The notes under the pieces are model-generated. The model searched no databases, was not told the origin of the DNA, and saw only the letters and a program-made list of their open reading frames with translations. DNA of 11,542 nucleotides. Source: an uncultured Clostridia bacterium (lineage in GTDB: Bacteria; Bacillota; Clostridia; Christensenellales; Borkfalkiaceae). The stretch covers positions 1-11,542 of the forward strand of contig CAMWLA010000029.1 in NCBI GenBank assembly GCA_947174975.1, written 5' to 3'. Both the position numbers and the translations under genes were made by a program. Below are positions 1-7,212 of the stretch, piece after piece. Position 1 is the stretch's first letter; every line of letters starts with the position of its first letter.

Positions 1-33
1 CTATAAATATTAAAGAAGTACAATAAAACACAT

Positions 34-38
34 AGGAG
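34..38 (+). promoter_or_regulatory. Ribosome binding site of ppa
   Basis: AGGAG lies 6 bases before the ATG at 45. This supports that start codon. The 33 bases upstream are AT-rich, and I see no convincing complete promoter there, so the promoter is probably upstream of the window. Confidence 0.75.
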
Positions 39-44
39 ATAAAT

Positions 45-575
45 ATGAATATTTGGCATGACATAGATAAAAAACGAATAACCGAAAATAAGTTCGAGGT
101 GCTCATTGAAATTCCTAAGGGCAGTAAGGCAAAGTACGAGCTTGACAAGGAGACGGGACTTCTGCGTTTGGATAGAGTACTTTATACGTCTACGGTGTAT
201 CCGGCGAATTACGGATTCATTCCGCGCACGCTTGCGGACGACGGCGATCCGTTGGACGTGCTTGTACTGTGCAACGAACCGATTTTTTCTATGACCTTGG
301 TCACTTGTTCGCCAATCGGCGTTATCAAAATGATTGACGGCGGCGAGCTTGATGAAAAAATTATAGCCGTACCCGTAAGCGACCCCAATTACAAACATTT
401 TTACGACATTAAGGAGTTGCCCCACCACATTTTTGACGAGATGATGCACTTCTTCGAGGTGTATAAGATGCTTGAGCATAAGCAGACCGCCGTCAAGGAA
501 ATCTGCCACAAATACGATGCTTTGGAGATAATTCGCAAATGCATCAGTAAATATAATGAAAAATATGTAAAGTAA
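45..575 (+). CDS. ppa: Family I (soluble) inorganic pyrophosphatase
   Basis: This enzyme hydrolyses cytoplasmic pyrophosphate to two phosphates and so pulls biosynthetic reactions forward. At 176 aa it has the usual length of the short bacterial family I enzyme. The family signature D-G-D-P-L-D is at residues 66-71. Other active-site positions known from the E. coli enzyme appear in register, each about one residue later: K30, E32, R44, Y56, D66, D68, D71, D98, D103, K105 and Y140-K141. The segment YPANYGFIPRT just before the signature is also typical. The start is set by AGGAG 6 bases upstream. It is transcribed alone here and faces the LysR gene across a shared hairpin terminator. All visible catalytic residues are intact, so it should be active. 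Confidence 0.96.
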   Translation: MNIWHDIDKKRITENKFEVLIEIPKGSKAKYELDKETGLLRLDRVLYTSTVYPANYGFIPRTLADDGDPLDVLVLCNEPIFSMTLVTCSPIGVIKMIDGGELDEKIIAVPVSDPNYKHFYDIKELPHHIFDEMMHFFEVYKMLEHKQTAVKEICHKYDALEIIRKCISKYNEKYVK

Positions 576-583
576 AAAGATAG

Positions 584-618
584 CCGCCCACGTGCTTTCA
601 GCGCGTGGGCGGTTTTAT
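584..618. terminator. Bidirectional intrinsic terminator between ppa and the LysR gene
   Basis: The arms CCGCCCACG (584-592) and CGTGGGCGG (604-612) form a perfect 9-bp GC-rich stem. It is extended inward by three further pairs including one T-G, with a TTTCA loop. A TTTTATTTATT tract follows on the plus strand, and the plus-strand run AAAAAG just before the stem gives a T-rich tail on the minus strand. It can therefore stop transcripts of both convergent genes. Confidence 0.9.
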
Positions 619-1512
619 TTATTGCTTTTTAATTCGGGAATTTATCATACGGACAAGTTCTCGTGAAGCGTTTGTCAAAGGGTGATAGGGATCGGTAATA
701 AGGCAGATGTGTCTGGGCGGTAATTCTTTTTCAAGATTGACTTTAAAGATTTCGCCGCGGCCGATTGCCTCCTCCGCCAGACTTTGCGGAACAAAGCCTA
801 GTCCGAAATTATGTCTTACCATTTCCACGATTAAGTTTGCGTTGTCCGGCTCGATTTCGGGTGTAAACGGCAGATTATTTTCTGCGAACATATCGTCGAT
901 AAACTCTCTGAGCTGCATACCTTCTTCAAGGCATATAAGCGGATATTCCGATAAACCTTCAAGCGGTAGAGTGGCGTCTTTAAGCTCCGAGTAGCGTTTG
1001 CCCGCAATTAAAATGTCGTTGAATTCCGTAATTTTTATTGTTGAGAAATGGTTAGTGTTTTTGAAAGGAGTGGTAACGAACGACAAATCTACTATGCCGT
1101 TTTTTAATTTTTCTATTGTCTTATCGGACGAACCCGTAGTTATTTTGAATTTTACTTTCGGATGTACTTCGCGAAAGTCGTTTAAAATGTCAAAAAGATA
1201 TCCGTACAGCGCAGTAATAGTCGCTCCGATATAGATTGTGCCTCCGTCGGTGCTGACCGAACGGCTGACTTCGTCTTCTGCTTTTAAAAGCTGGGTATAG
1301 GCAAGGCTTGCATATTCAAATAGAATTTTACCTTCGTGGGTAAACTCAACGCCCGATTTATTTCGTACAAACAACCGGCATCCAAGCTCTTGTTCAAGGC
1401 TCTGTATGGCGCGCGATACTGCGGGCTGGCTGGAATAGAGCTCAGCCGCGGCTTTTGTTATATTTTTATGCTTGCCAACGTAGTAAAAAATTTTACAATA
1501 CTCGTAATTCAT
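619..1512 (-). CDS. LysR-family transcriptional regulator
   Basis: This is a 297-aa cytoplasmic DNA-binding regulator of typical LysR length. Residues 1-60 form the winged helix-turn-helix, with the family pattern NITKAAAELYSSQPAVSRAI at 17-36 followed by LEQELGCRLFVR. Residues about 90-290 form the two-lobed effector-binding domain (for example IYIGAT near 95 and FGLGFVPQSLAEEA near 258). The start ATG at 1510-1512 is preceded on the minus strand by GAGGA with 5-base spacing. It is transcribed divergently from the malic enzyme gene, the usual layout for a LysR regulator and its target, so control of malate metabolism is the natural inference. The effector is unknown; malate or another C4 acid is a guess. 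A dyad in its own leader region suggests autoregulation. Confidence 0.93.
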   Translation of the reverse strand: MNYEYCKIFYYVGKHKNITKAAAELYSSQPAVSRAIQSLEQELGCRLFVRNKSGVEFTHEGKILFEYASLAYTQLLKAEDEVSRSVSTDGGTIYIGATITALYGYLFDILNDFREVHPKVKFKITTGSSDKTIEKLKNGIVDLSFVTTPFKNTNHFSTIKITEFNDILIAGKRYSELKDATLPLEGLSEYPLICLEEGMQLREFIDDMFAENNLPFTPEIEPDNANLIVEMVRHNFGLGFVPQSLAEEAIGRGEIFKVNLEKELPPRHICLITDPYHPLTNASRELVRMINSRIKKQ

Positions 1513-1537
1513 AGACGTCCTCAGATATGTTTATTTG

Positions 1538-1552
1538 TTATGTATGTCATAA
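1538..1552. promoter_or_regulatory. Candidate LysR operator (TTATG-N5-CATAA)
   Basis: A perfect 5-bp dyad with a 5-bp spacer, TTATG TATGT CATAA, contains the T-N11-A form typical of LysR recognition sites. A further half-site, CTTATG, lies at 1578-1583, between the -35 and -10 of the malic enzyme promoter. It pairs as an inverted repeat with CATAAG at 1548-1553. This gives a plausible recognition site plus activation half-site. Binding is inferred, not shown. Confidence 0.5.
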
Positions 1553-1563
1553 GATATTATCAT

Positions 1564-1592
1564 TTTACATTATATCACTTATGTTGTATAAT
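1564..1592 (+). promoter_or_regulatory. Sigma-70/SigA-type promoter of the malic enzyme gene
   Basis: TTTACA at 1564-1569 and a perfect TATAAT at 1587-1592 are separated by 17 bp, close to consensus. Transcription would begin near 1599, giving a leader of about 60 bases. The CTTATG half-site (1578-1583) sits in the spacer. Confidence 0.72.
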
Positions 1593-1596
1593 GCAA
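1569..1596 (-). promoter_or_regulatory. Possible LysR gene promoter overlapping the malic enzyme promoter
   Basis: On the minus strand TATAAT occurs at 1574-1569, with a weak TTGCAT (1596-1591) 16 bp upstream as a possible -35. The predicted start near 1562 would put the TTATG-N5-CATAA dyad inside the LysR leader, consistent with autorepression. The -35 match is poor, so this is tentative. Confidence 0.35.
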
Positions 1597-1646
1597 GTGG
1601 AATGATACAAAATATAAAATTTTGATAGAAATTTTCATTTTGAAGC

Positions 1647-1651
1647 GGAGG
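1647..1651 (+). promoter_or_regulatory. Ribosome binding site of the malic enzyme gene
   Basis: GGAGG, within GCGGAGGT, lies 7 bases before the ATG at 1659 and fixes that start. Confidence 0.85.
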
Positions 1652-1658
1652 TTTTATA

Positions 1659-2840
1659 ATGAACTACAGAAAGGAATCACTTAAAAAACACGGCGAATGG
1701 AAGGGCAAAATAGAGACTAAAGTCCGCGTTCCCGTGGGTTGCAAGGAAGATTTGTCGCTTGCATACACTCCGGGTGTTGCCGAGCCGTGTATGGCTATAC
1801 ACGAAGACGTGGAAAAGTCGTTTGAATTAACACGCCGTTGGAATACGGTTCCCGTAATTACGGACGGTACTGCGGTTTTAGGTTTGGGTGATATCGGCCC
1901 CGAAGCGGGTATGCCCGTAATGGAGGGTAAGTGCGCGCTGTTTAAGGAATTCGGCGACGTGGACGCATTTCCTATATGTATAAAGTCAAAGGATACCGAG
2001 GACATTATTAAGACCATTAAATTAATTTCCGGCTCTTTCGGCGGAATTAATCTTGAAGATATTTCCGCGCCCCGTTGTTTCGAGATAGAAACGAGGCTTA
2101 AAGAGGAGCTGGATATTCCCGTATTTCACGACGATCAGCACGGCACTGCGATAGTTTCCGCAGCGGCTCTTTTAAACGCTTTAAAGCTTGCAAATAAGAA
2201 GATAGACGAGATAAAACTTGTCATTAACGGTGCGGGCGCTGCCGGAATTGCAATAGGCAAGTTCTTAATGGCGTTCGGCGTAAAAGACGTGACGATGTGC
2301 GACTTAAAGGGCATCATCTGCGAGGGCAATGACTGGCTGAACCCCGCGCAAAAAGAAATTGCCAAGGTTACAAATAAATCGCATAAAAAGGGCACTCTTG
2401 CAGACGCTATGAAGGGTGCAGACGTGCTTATCGGCGTTTCGGGACCTCACTGCATAACGAAGGAAATGGTCGCTTCGATGGCGGATAAACCCATTCTGTT
2501 TACTTGTGCAAATCCCGTACCCGAAATCGAACCCGAGGACGCAAAGGAAGCGGGTGCGTTTATCGTCGGCACGGGTTCTTCCGAACACCCCAACCAAATC
2601 AACAACGTTCTGGTTTTCCCCGGACTTTTCAGAGGCGCTTTAGACGTCAGAGCGAATACCGTCAATAAGGAAATGATGATGGCGGCGGCAAGAGGAATTG
2701 CAAGCTGTGTATCGGATAGCGAGCTTGCATGCGACTACATACTTCCCAAGGCGTGGGATAAACGTGCACACGAAGCGGTTGCAAAAGCGGTTGCAAAGGA
2801 AGCAATCCGTACGGGCGTTTCAAAGCTCAATAAAAAATAA
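1659..2840 (+). CDS. Malic enzyme (decarboxylating malate dehydrogenase)
   Basis: This enzyme oxidatively decarboxylates malate to pyruvate and CO2, yielding NAD(P)H in the cytoplasm. The 393-aa length fits the short bacterial form without the C-terminal phosphotransacetylase-like domain. The catalytic domain shows AYTPGVAEPC with the catalytic Tyr at 36, then VPVITDGTAVLGLGDIGPEA followed by EGK with the catalytic Lys at 91. Metal-ligand segments INLEDISAPRCFEIE and VFHDDQHGTA follow. The Rossmann domain has GAGAAG at 191-196 and CDLKG with Asp at 215. An acidic residue at that point usually favours NAD over NADP, but I leave the cofactor open. The start is set by GGAGG 7 bases upstream. It diverges from the LysR gene, which probably regulates it. 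All key residues are present. Confidence 0.95.
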   Translation: MNYRKESLKKHGEWKGKIETKVRVPVGCKEDLSLAYTPGVAEPCMAIHEDVEKSFELTRRWNTVPVITDGTAVLGLGDIGPEAGMPVMEGKCALFKEFGDVDAFPICIKSKDTEDIIKTIKLISGSFGGINLEDISAPRCFEIETRLKEELDIPVFHDDQHGTAIVSAAALLNALKLANKKIDEIKLVINGAGAAGIAIGKFLMAFGVKDVTMCDLKGIICEGNDWLNPAQKEIAKVTNKSHKKGTLADAMKGADVLIGVSGPHCITKEMVASMADKPILFTCANPVPEIEPEDAKEAGAFIVGTGSSEHPNQINNVLVFPGLFRGALDVRANTVNKEMMMAAARGIASCVSDSELACDYILPKAWDKRAHEAVAKAVAKEAIRTGVSKLNKK

Positions 2841-2857
2841 ATTTTCAGGTAGGATAA

Positions 2858-2883
2858 GCAGAGTGCGTTTCAGTGCACTCTGC
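2858..2883 (+). other. Hairpin without a U tract between the malic enzyme gene and the lipoprotein gene
   Basis: GCAGAGTGC (2858-2866) and GCACTCTGC (2875-2883) form a perfect 9-bp stem with an 8-base loop, starting 17 bases after the malic enzyme stop. The bases that follow are CTAACGACTATAAAAAGG, with no T run, so it is not a standard intrinsic terminator. It may be a weak terminator, an mRNA 3'-end stabiliser or part of the lipoprotein leader. I see no convincing promoter between the two genes, so some read-through is possible. Confidence 0.5.
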
Positions 2884-2897
2884 CTAACGACTATAAA

Positions 2898-2903
2898 AAG
2901 GGG
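2898..2903 (+). promoter_or_regulatory. Ribosome binding site of the 1427-aa lipoprotein gene
   Basis: AAGGGG lies 6 bases before the ATG at 2910 and supports it. The encoded peptide begins directly with an n-region of basic residues, which agrees with this start. Confidence 0.7.
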
Positions 2904-2909
2904 ATAATT

Positions 2910-5900
2910 ATGAGAAAGAAATTTTTAACTTTTACAGCCGTTATGCTTTCGATAATGATGCTGGCAAGCCTTTTTATTTTATCTGCTTGTTCCAAAAAGG
3001 ACGAACTTCCGTCATGGAACGTTTCGGCGGAGGGAAGTAGAATTACCGCATCGTTTTCGGATAACGGCAAATACGGTTATATTCTTAGCATAGAGGGCAG
3101 CGGTGAAATGCGCGACTATTCCTCGGCAAAGGACGCTCCTTGGTACGATAAGTCCGGTAGGATTACCGAGATAAAAATATCCGAAGGCATAACTTATATC
3201 GGCGACAATGCGCTTACTTATTGCTATGCGGCGTCGACGGTTATGCTGCCTTCAAGCGTTACCAAGGTAGGTAAAAACGTATTCCCTTCAAGCACGAAGG
3301 CGTACGGCTATGCGTCGGAAATAGACGCAGGGGAAGGAACCGTCGTCTACGCATATTCCGAAAGTCTGCCTACAAATGAGGGAAACTACTGGCATATGGT
3401 AAACGGCACGCCTACCGCTTGGCCGTACGTGACTACCTCTCCGATGAAGATACTGTTTGTCGGTAACAGCTACACCTATTACAACGCAATGCCGAATATC
3501 TTTAAAAGCATTGCAACCTCGGCGGGTAGAGAGGTCGAAGTCGAGTACTTGGCAATCGGCAGCCACAGCTTGATAGAATGGGCGGATCCCACCGACGAAG
3601 TGGATCCCGCAACGATAAGTTCCTCTTCGATATACCCCCAAACCGTTAACGGCGGTAAACTGCTTGAAGAAAAGCTTACTTCCTCAAACGATTACGATGT
3701 AATTGTATTGCAGGAAAAGAGCACACGCCCCGTTAAGGACAGCGAATACGCCTATTTCGTAAACGGCGTAACAAAGCTTGTAAACAGAATTGAAGAAACA
3801 CAGCTCAATTGCCGTGTATTCTTATATGAAACTTGGGGCAGTCCCGCATATGCGGACAATTACGGCGGCTCTGTTCCCCAAATGGAGGCGGGGCTTCGCA
3901 CAGCTTATGAAAAGGCTGCTATGCGTTCGGGTGCAAACGTATCATACGTCGGCAAGGCATTCACTTATATTTGCGAAAACTACCCCAATATCAACTTATA
4001 TCAAAGCGACGAAACACACCCCTTATACGTCGGTTCATACCTTGCGGCGTGCGTTCACGCGTCAACATTGCTTGGAATAGACCCGAGGAATGCAACGTTT
4101 ACGGGCGAGCTTGACGAGGATACCGCAGCCCTTATGCAAGGAGTTGCGTACGGAATTGTAACCGGCGAGGATATACCGGAATTAAATATCAGTTACGATT
4201 TAAAAATAGCCGTATTCCAAAGATATATCGAACAAAGCACTATCAGAGATTTAGTGTCCGCATTCACCCAAGATTACGAGGCGGAATCCGGCAAAACGCT
4301 GAGCATCGGTTTTGATATGCTCGGCAATAAATCGACAAGTGCGGGCGGCTTCGGCGAACTTGTAAATGCAGGTAATTACAATATAACCTTCGGAAGCGGC
4401 AACAACGTAGATTCAACGGGCGGAGTTACTATAAAAGGTAAAAAGTCCGTAGACGTTGCAAGCTACAGCGGCGGAAGAACGGTAGCTTATCTTACGGACG
4501 ACGAAATTACGGTTGCCTTCTATGAATTCTTAGATACACCGACTGCTAAAAAGATTATGAACCCCGCCTATATAACCGAGGAAGAGGCGGACAAAATAAC
4601 TATAAATTTCGTCGTTGATGCTACTGCCTACGGTGAAAATGTGGTCGTTTCCAACGCCACGGATGCTAAAGCTAAGACGCTTCCCGCGGTTCCGGCAAAG
4701 CAAGACTACACGCCTATGGGCTGGGCGCTTACCGCGGAAGAGGCAGAGGGCGAAACGCTATACAGCGGCAACGTAACTTACGATACGTTCAAGGAAATTG
4801 CGGTAAACGGCGAGGTAACGCTGTATGCAAGATATCTCGGCTCGGAAGTGACTGTGATATCCGTAAATATTGCTGTATATGCTGCAAATATTCAAGAAGA
4901 TACCGTCAAGGGCTTGATAGCCGCATTCAAGGAATATTACAACGTGGAAGAGGGCGAATTGTTGAACGCCACATACGAAATGCTCGGCGACAGCTCCACA
5001 AAGGCGGCTGAATTCGGTAATTTAGTAAACGGCGGTAACTTCAATATAACAATCGGAAGCGGCAACAACATAGATACGGCAAGCGGATGTAACGTAACGA
5101 TAATAGGTAAGAAAGCCGTTTACGTGGCAAGCTACAACGGCGACAGAACGGTAGCTTACCTTACCGAGGACGAAGCGACGGTTGAATTCTATGAATTCTT
5201 GGATACAAACACCGCTAAAAAGATTTTAAACCCCGACTACGTTTCCGAGGACGAAGCGCAGACAATGACGTTAAATTTGGTTGTGAAAGGCACTCCTTAC
5301 GGCGAAGCAATTAGTTTGTCAAGTGCAACGGATGCCGAGGCAAAGACGCTTCCCACTCCCGAAGCAGATGACGGCTATATCTTCATTGGCTGGGCGCTTA
5401 GCGAAGAGGAAACGGATGAGGCAAAGCTTTTCAGAGGCAACGTGAAGTATGCAGCCTTTGAGGGCGTTGCGGTAAACGGCGAAGTAACGCTGTATGCGAT
5501 ATTTGAAAAGGGTGAAGTTGAAGATTTGCGCATTGCCGTATATCACGACACCTTTGATCCCGAACTTGCGGCGGCACTTTGCGAGGCGTTTGAAAAGTGG
5601 TGCGAAGATAGCAATATCGAGCTTAACGGCACTATGTATTTAAAACTCGATACGTCTAACCAGGCGGGATTTAGTTCGGCGGCGGTTGACGGCGGCTACA
5701 ATATTGCAATAGGCTTTAGGGCAAATTCCTTTGTATCGGGTACGCCGATAAAAGATATAACAATCAAAGGAATAGCCGCAGGCAGCGCGAGAAGAATTGC
5801 TCTCCTTATAGACGACGATATCGCGCATAAATTCTATTACGACTTTATTGAAAGCGGCGTTGCAAAGAAAATCCTCAACCCCGATTATATAACCGAGGAA

Positions 5901-7193
5901 GAGGCAGATAAAATAACTATAAATTTCGTAGTGGACGGAACGCCTTACGGTGAAGCGGTAGTCGTTTCCAATGCAACTGAGGCTACGGCAAAGACGCTTT
6001 TGGAAGTTCCCGAAAAGGAAGACGCTACGGCTCTCGGCTGGGCGATTACGGAAGAGGAAGCAGAGGGCGAAACGCTGTACAGCGGAAACGTAAGCTTTAC
6101 AACCTTTGCCGATATTGCCGAAAACGGTTCGGTAACTCTTTACGCAAGATATCTGAGTGCGCAAATAACAATTATTTCCGTAAATATCGCCGTTTACGCA
6201 GCGAATATTGAGGAACAAATGATCGGGCAGTTAAAAGCCGCATTTGAAGAATATTACACCGTCGGTGATGACGAGGTTTTAAACGTAAGCTACGAAATGC
6301 TCGGCGATAGCTCAACAAAAGCTGCGGCGTTCGGTGATTTAGTAAATAGCGGTAACTTCAATATAACAATCGGAAGCGGAAACAATATAGACACGGCGTG
6401 CGGAGTTACTATAAAAGCTAAAAAGTCGGTTTACGTTGCAAGCTACAACGGCGACAGAACGGTAGCTTACCTTACCGAGGACGAAGCGACGATAGCGTTA
6501 TATGAATTCTTGGATACGGACACCGCTAAAAAGATTATGAATCCCGCCTATATTTCCGAGGACGAGGCGGACAAAATAACTATAAATTTCGTAGTTGACG
6601 GAGCTGCTTACGGCGAAGCGATTGTCGTATCCAATGCAACGGAAGCCGAGGAAAAATCACTTCCTATGCCCGAAGCTGAAGACGGTTTCGTATTCAAGGG
6701 TTGGGCTGTAACCGAAAACGAAGTCGAAGACGAAACTTTAATTCCCGAAGGCGCTATCACGTATGATACTGCAAAAGCTCTTGCACCCGACGGCTCGATA
6801 ACCCTCTACGCAAGATTTGCCGAGGACGACGGCGACGAAACCGTAATAATAGTCGTAGGCTGCTACAGCAAGGGCAGTAACAGCGTTTCAGATGCGCAGC
6901 TAAAAGCAATCAAAGACGCGTTTATAGCATATGCGCTTGGGCAAGGACTTGTAGTTGATGACGTGCAGTTTGAAATGTACTCCGATATGACCACCATGAA
7001 TAGCGATGCTGCAGCAGTCAAGATTGATTACGTCATAAATGTAGGAAATGCCATATCTGCTGACAACGATGTTGGAACTACAAAGCAACAGCCCGCAGGA
7101 AGCAGTAGATATGTTATGCAGATAGCTGATACGGAAGTTGCCGCACTGTTCCATCAATTTGCACTTCAAAACGAAACGATTAAAAGTTTTTAA
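2910..7193 (+). CDS. Giant modular lipoprotein: SGNH-hydrolase-like domain plus alternating S/F modules
   Basis: A 1427-aa surface lipoprotein. The signal peptide MRKK plus a hydrophobic core ends in the lipobox LSAC, with the lipidated Cys at 27. Residues about 40-130 resemble one BspA-like leucine-rich segment (ITEIKISEGITYIGDNAL). Residues about 179-420 form an SGNH/GDSL-like hydrolase domain close to the DUF4886 type: VGNS with the candidate nucleophile at S187, AIGSHSL as block II, VLQEKS where block III would be, and DETH (D367, H370) as block V. From 431 two module types alternate. S modules (431-560, 652-784, 873-999, 1091-1220, 1312-1427) carry a pattern like NFNITIGSGNNIDT then TAKKIL, recalling the second lobe of extracellular solute-binding proteins. 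F modules (561-642, 785-865, 1000-1081, 1221-1303) have the GWA and LYARY pattern of Flg_new/InlB-B-like repeats. The final S module has no F after it. The gene opens a three-gene cluster. Esterase or deacetylase activity on an envelope or host polymer is inferred; the substrate is unknown. Confidence 0.9.
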   Translation: MRKKFLTFTAVMLSIMMLASLFILSACSKKDELPSWNVSAEGSRITASFSDNGKYGYILSIEGSGEMRDYSSAKDAPWYDKSGRITEIKISEGITYIGDNALTYCYAASTVMLPSSVTKVGKNVFPSSTKAYGYASEIDAGEGTVVYAYSESLPTNEGNYWHMVNGTPTAWPYVTTSPMKILFVGNSYTYYNAMPNIFKSIATSAGREVEVEYLAIGSHSLIEWADPTDEVDPATISSSSIYPQTVNGGKLLEEKLTSSNDYDVIVLQEKSTRPVKDSEYAYFVNGVTKLVNRIEETQLNCRVFLYETWGSPAYADNYGGSVPQMEAGLRTAYEKAAMRSGANVSYVGKAFTYICENYPNINLYQSDETHPLYVGSYLAACVHASTLLGIDPRNATFTGELDEDTAALMQGVAYGIVTGEDIPELNISYDLKIAVFQRYIEQSTIRDLVSAFTQDYEAESGKTLSIGFDMLGNKSTSAGGFGELVNAGNYNITFGSGNNVDSTGGVTIKGKKSVDVASYSGGRTVAYLTDDEITVAFYEFLDTPTAKKIMNPAYITEEEADKITINFVVDATAYGENVVVSNATDAKAKTLPAVPAKQDYTPMGWALTAEEAEGETLYSGNVTYDTFKEIAVNGEVTLYARYLGSEVTVISVNIAVYAANIQEDTVKGLIAAFKEYYNVEEGELLNATYEMLGDSSTKAAEFGNLVNGGNFNITIGSGNNIDTASGCNVTIIGKKAVYVASYNGDRTVAYLTEDEATVEFYEFLDTNTAKKILNPDYVSEDEAQTMTLNLVVKGTPYGEAISLSSATDAEAKTLPTPEADDGYIFIGWALSEEETDEAKLFRGNVKYAAFEGVAVNGEVTLYAIFEKGEVEDLRIAVYHDTFDPELAAALCEAFEKWCEDSNIELNGTMYLKLDTSNQAGFSSAAVDGGYNIAIGFRANSFVSGTPIKDITIKGIAAGSARRIALLIDDDIAHKFYYDFIESGVAKKILNPDYITEEEADKITINFVVDGTPYGEAVVVSNATEATAKTLLEVPEKEDATALGWAITEEEAEGETLYSGNVSFTTFADIAENGSVTLYARYLSAQITIISVNIAVYAANIEEQMIGQLKAAFEEYYTVGDDEVLNVSYEMLGDSSTKAAAFGDLVNSGNFNITIGSGNNIDTACGVTIKAKKSVYVASYNGDRTVAYLTEDEATIALYEFLDTDTAKKIMNPAYISEDEADKITINFVVDGAAYGEAIVVSNATEAEEKSLPMPEAEDGFVFKGWAVTENEVEDETLIPEGAITYDTAKALAPDGSITLYARFAEDDGDETVIIVVGCYSKGSNSVSDAQLKAIKDAFIAYALGQGLVVDDVQFEMYSDMTTMNSDAAAVKIDYVINVGNAISADNDVGTTKQQPAGSSRYVMQIADTEVAALFHQFALQNETIKSF
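4590..5906 (+). repeat. Higher-order repeat, copy 1 (F1-S2-F2-S3)
   Basis: This block encodes residues 561-999 and corresponds module by module to 5907-7190. The F1/F3 pair shares EEAEGETLYSGNV. The S2/S4 pair shares SVNIAVYAANI, YEMLGDSSTKAA and NFNITIGSGNNIDT. The F2/F4 pair shares a PEA-DG-F-GWA pattern. Similarity is stronger between alternate modules than between neighbours, which points to duplication of a two-module-pair unit of about 1.3 kb. Confidence 0.75.
5127..5180 (+). repeat. 54-bp identical segment, copy 1 (in S2)
   Basis: From GCAAGCTACAACGG to GAAGCGACG this segment is base-for-base identical to 6438-6491, offset 1311 bp (437 codons), with third-codon positions also unchanged. 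It encodes ASYNGDRTVAYLTEDEAT. Such a patch in otherwise diverged modules suggests recent duplication or gene conversion. Confidence 0.9.
5907..7190 (+). repeat. Higher-order repeat, copy 2 (F3-S4-F4-S5)
   Basis: This block encodes residues 1000-1427 and is offset from copy 1 by about 436-439 codons. S5 is the most divergent match and ends the protein. Base substitutions between copies are mostly spread out, except for one unusually conserved core (see the 54-bp entries). Confidence 0.72.
6438..6491 (+). repeat. 54-bp identical segment, copy 2 (in S4)
   Basis: This is the second copy of the segment at 5127-5180. Identity ends abruptly on both sides: GTGGCA versus GTTGCA on the left, and GACGG versus GACGA on the right. 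Confidence 0.9.
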
Positions 7194-7200
7194 AAATATA

Positions 7201-7205
7201 AGGGG
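7201..7205 (+). promoter_or_regulatory. Ribosome binding site of the 246-aa lipoprotein gene
   Basis: AGGGG lies 7 bases before the ATG at 7213 and chooses that start over an in-frame ATG at 7138, which lies inside the preceding gene and has no such site. The peptide from 7213 starts as a clean lipoprotein signal. Confidence 0.75.
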
Positions 7206-7212
7206 TAATGTG

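Noticed and set aside
2892..2897. TATAAA as a -10 box for the lipoprotein cluster
   Set aside because: It directly abuts the ribosome binding site, so the transcript would start after that site. No -35 at proper spacing was seen.
5640..6218. A 192-codon open frame on the minus strand within the large lipoprotein gene
   Set aside because: It lies wholly inside a clearly coding repeat region, has no ribosome binding site and encodes a low-complexity mix rich in Cys, Arg and Tyr typical of an antisense shadow.
4200..7190. CRISPR array or short tandem repeat as explanation of the repetition
   Set aside because: The period is about 660 bp, in frame and diverged at the DNA level. This is protein-domain repetition, not short repeats with spacers.
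7138..7212. Upstream in-frame ATG extending the 246-aa lipoprotein by 25 residues
   Set aside because: It would overlap the previous gene and bury the signal peptide. The ATG at 7213 has its own ribosome binding site.
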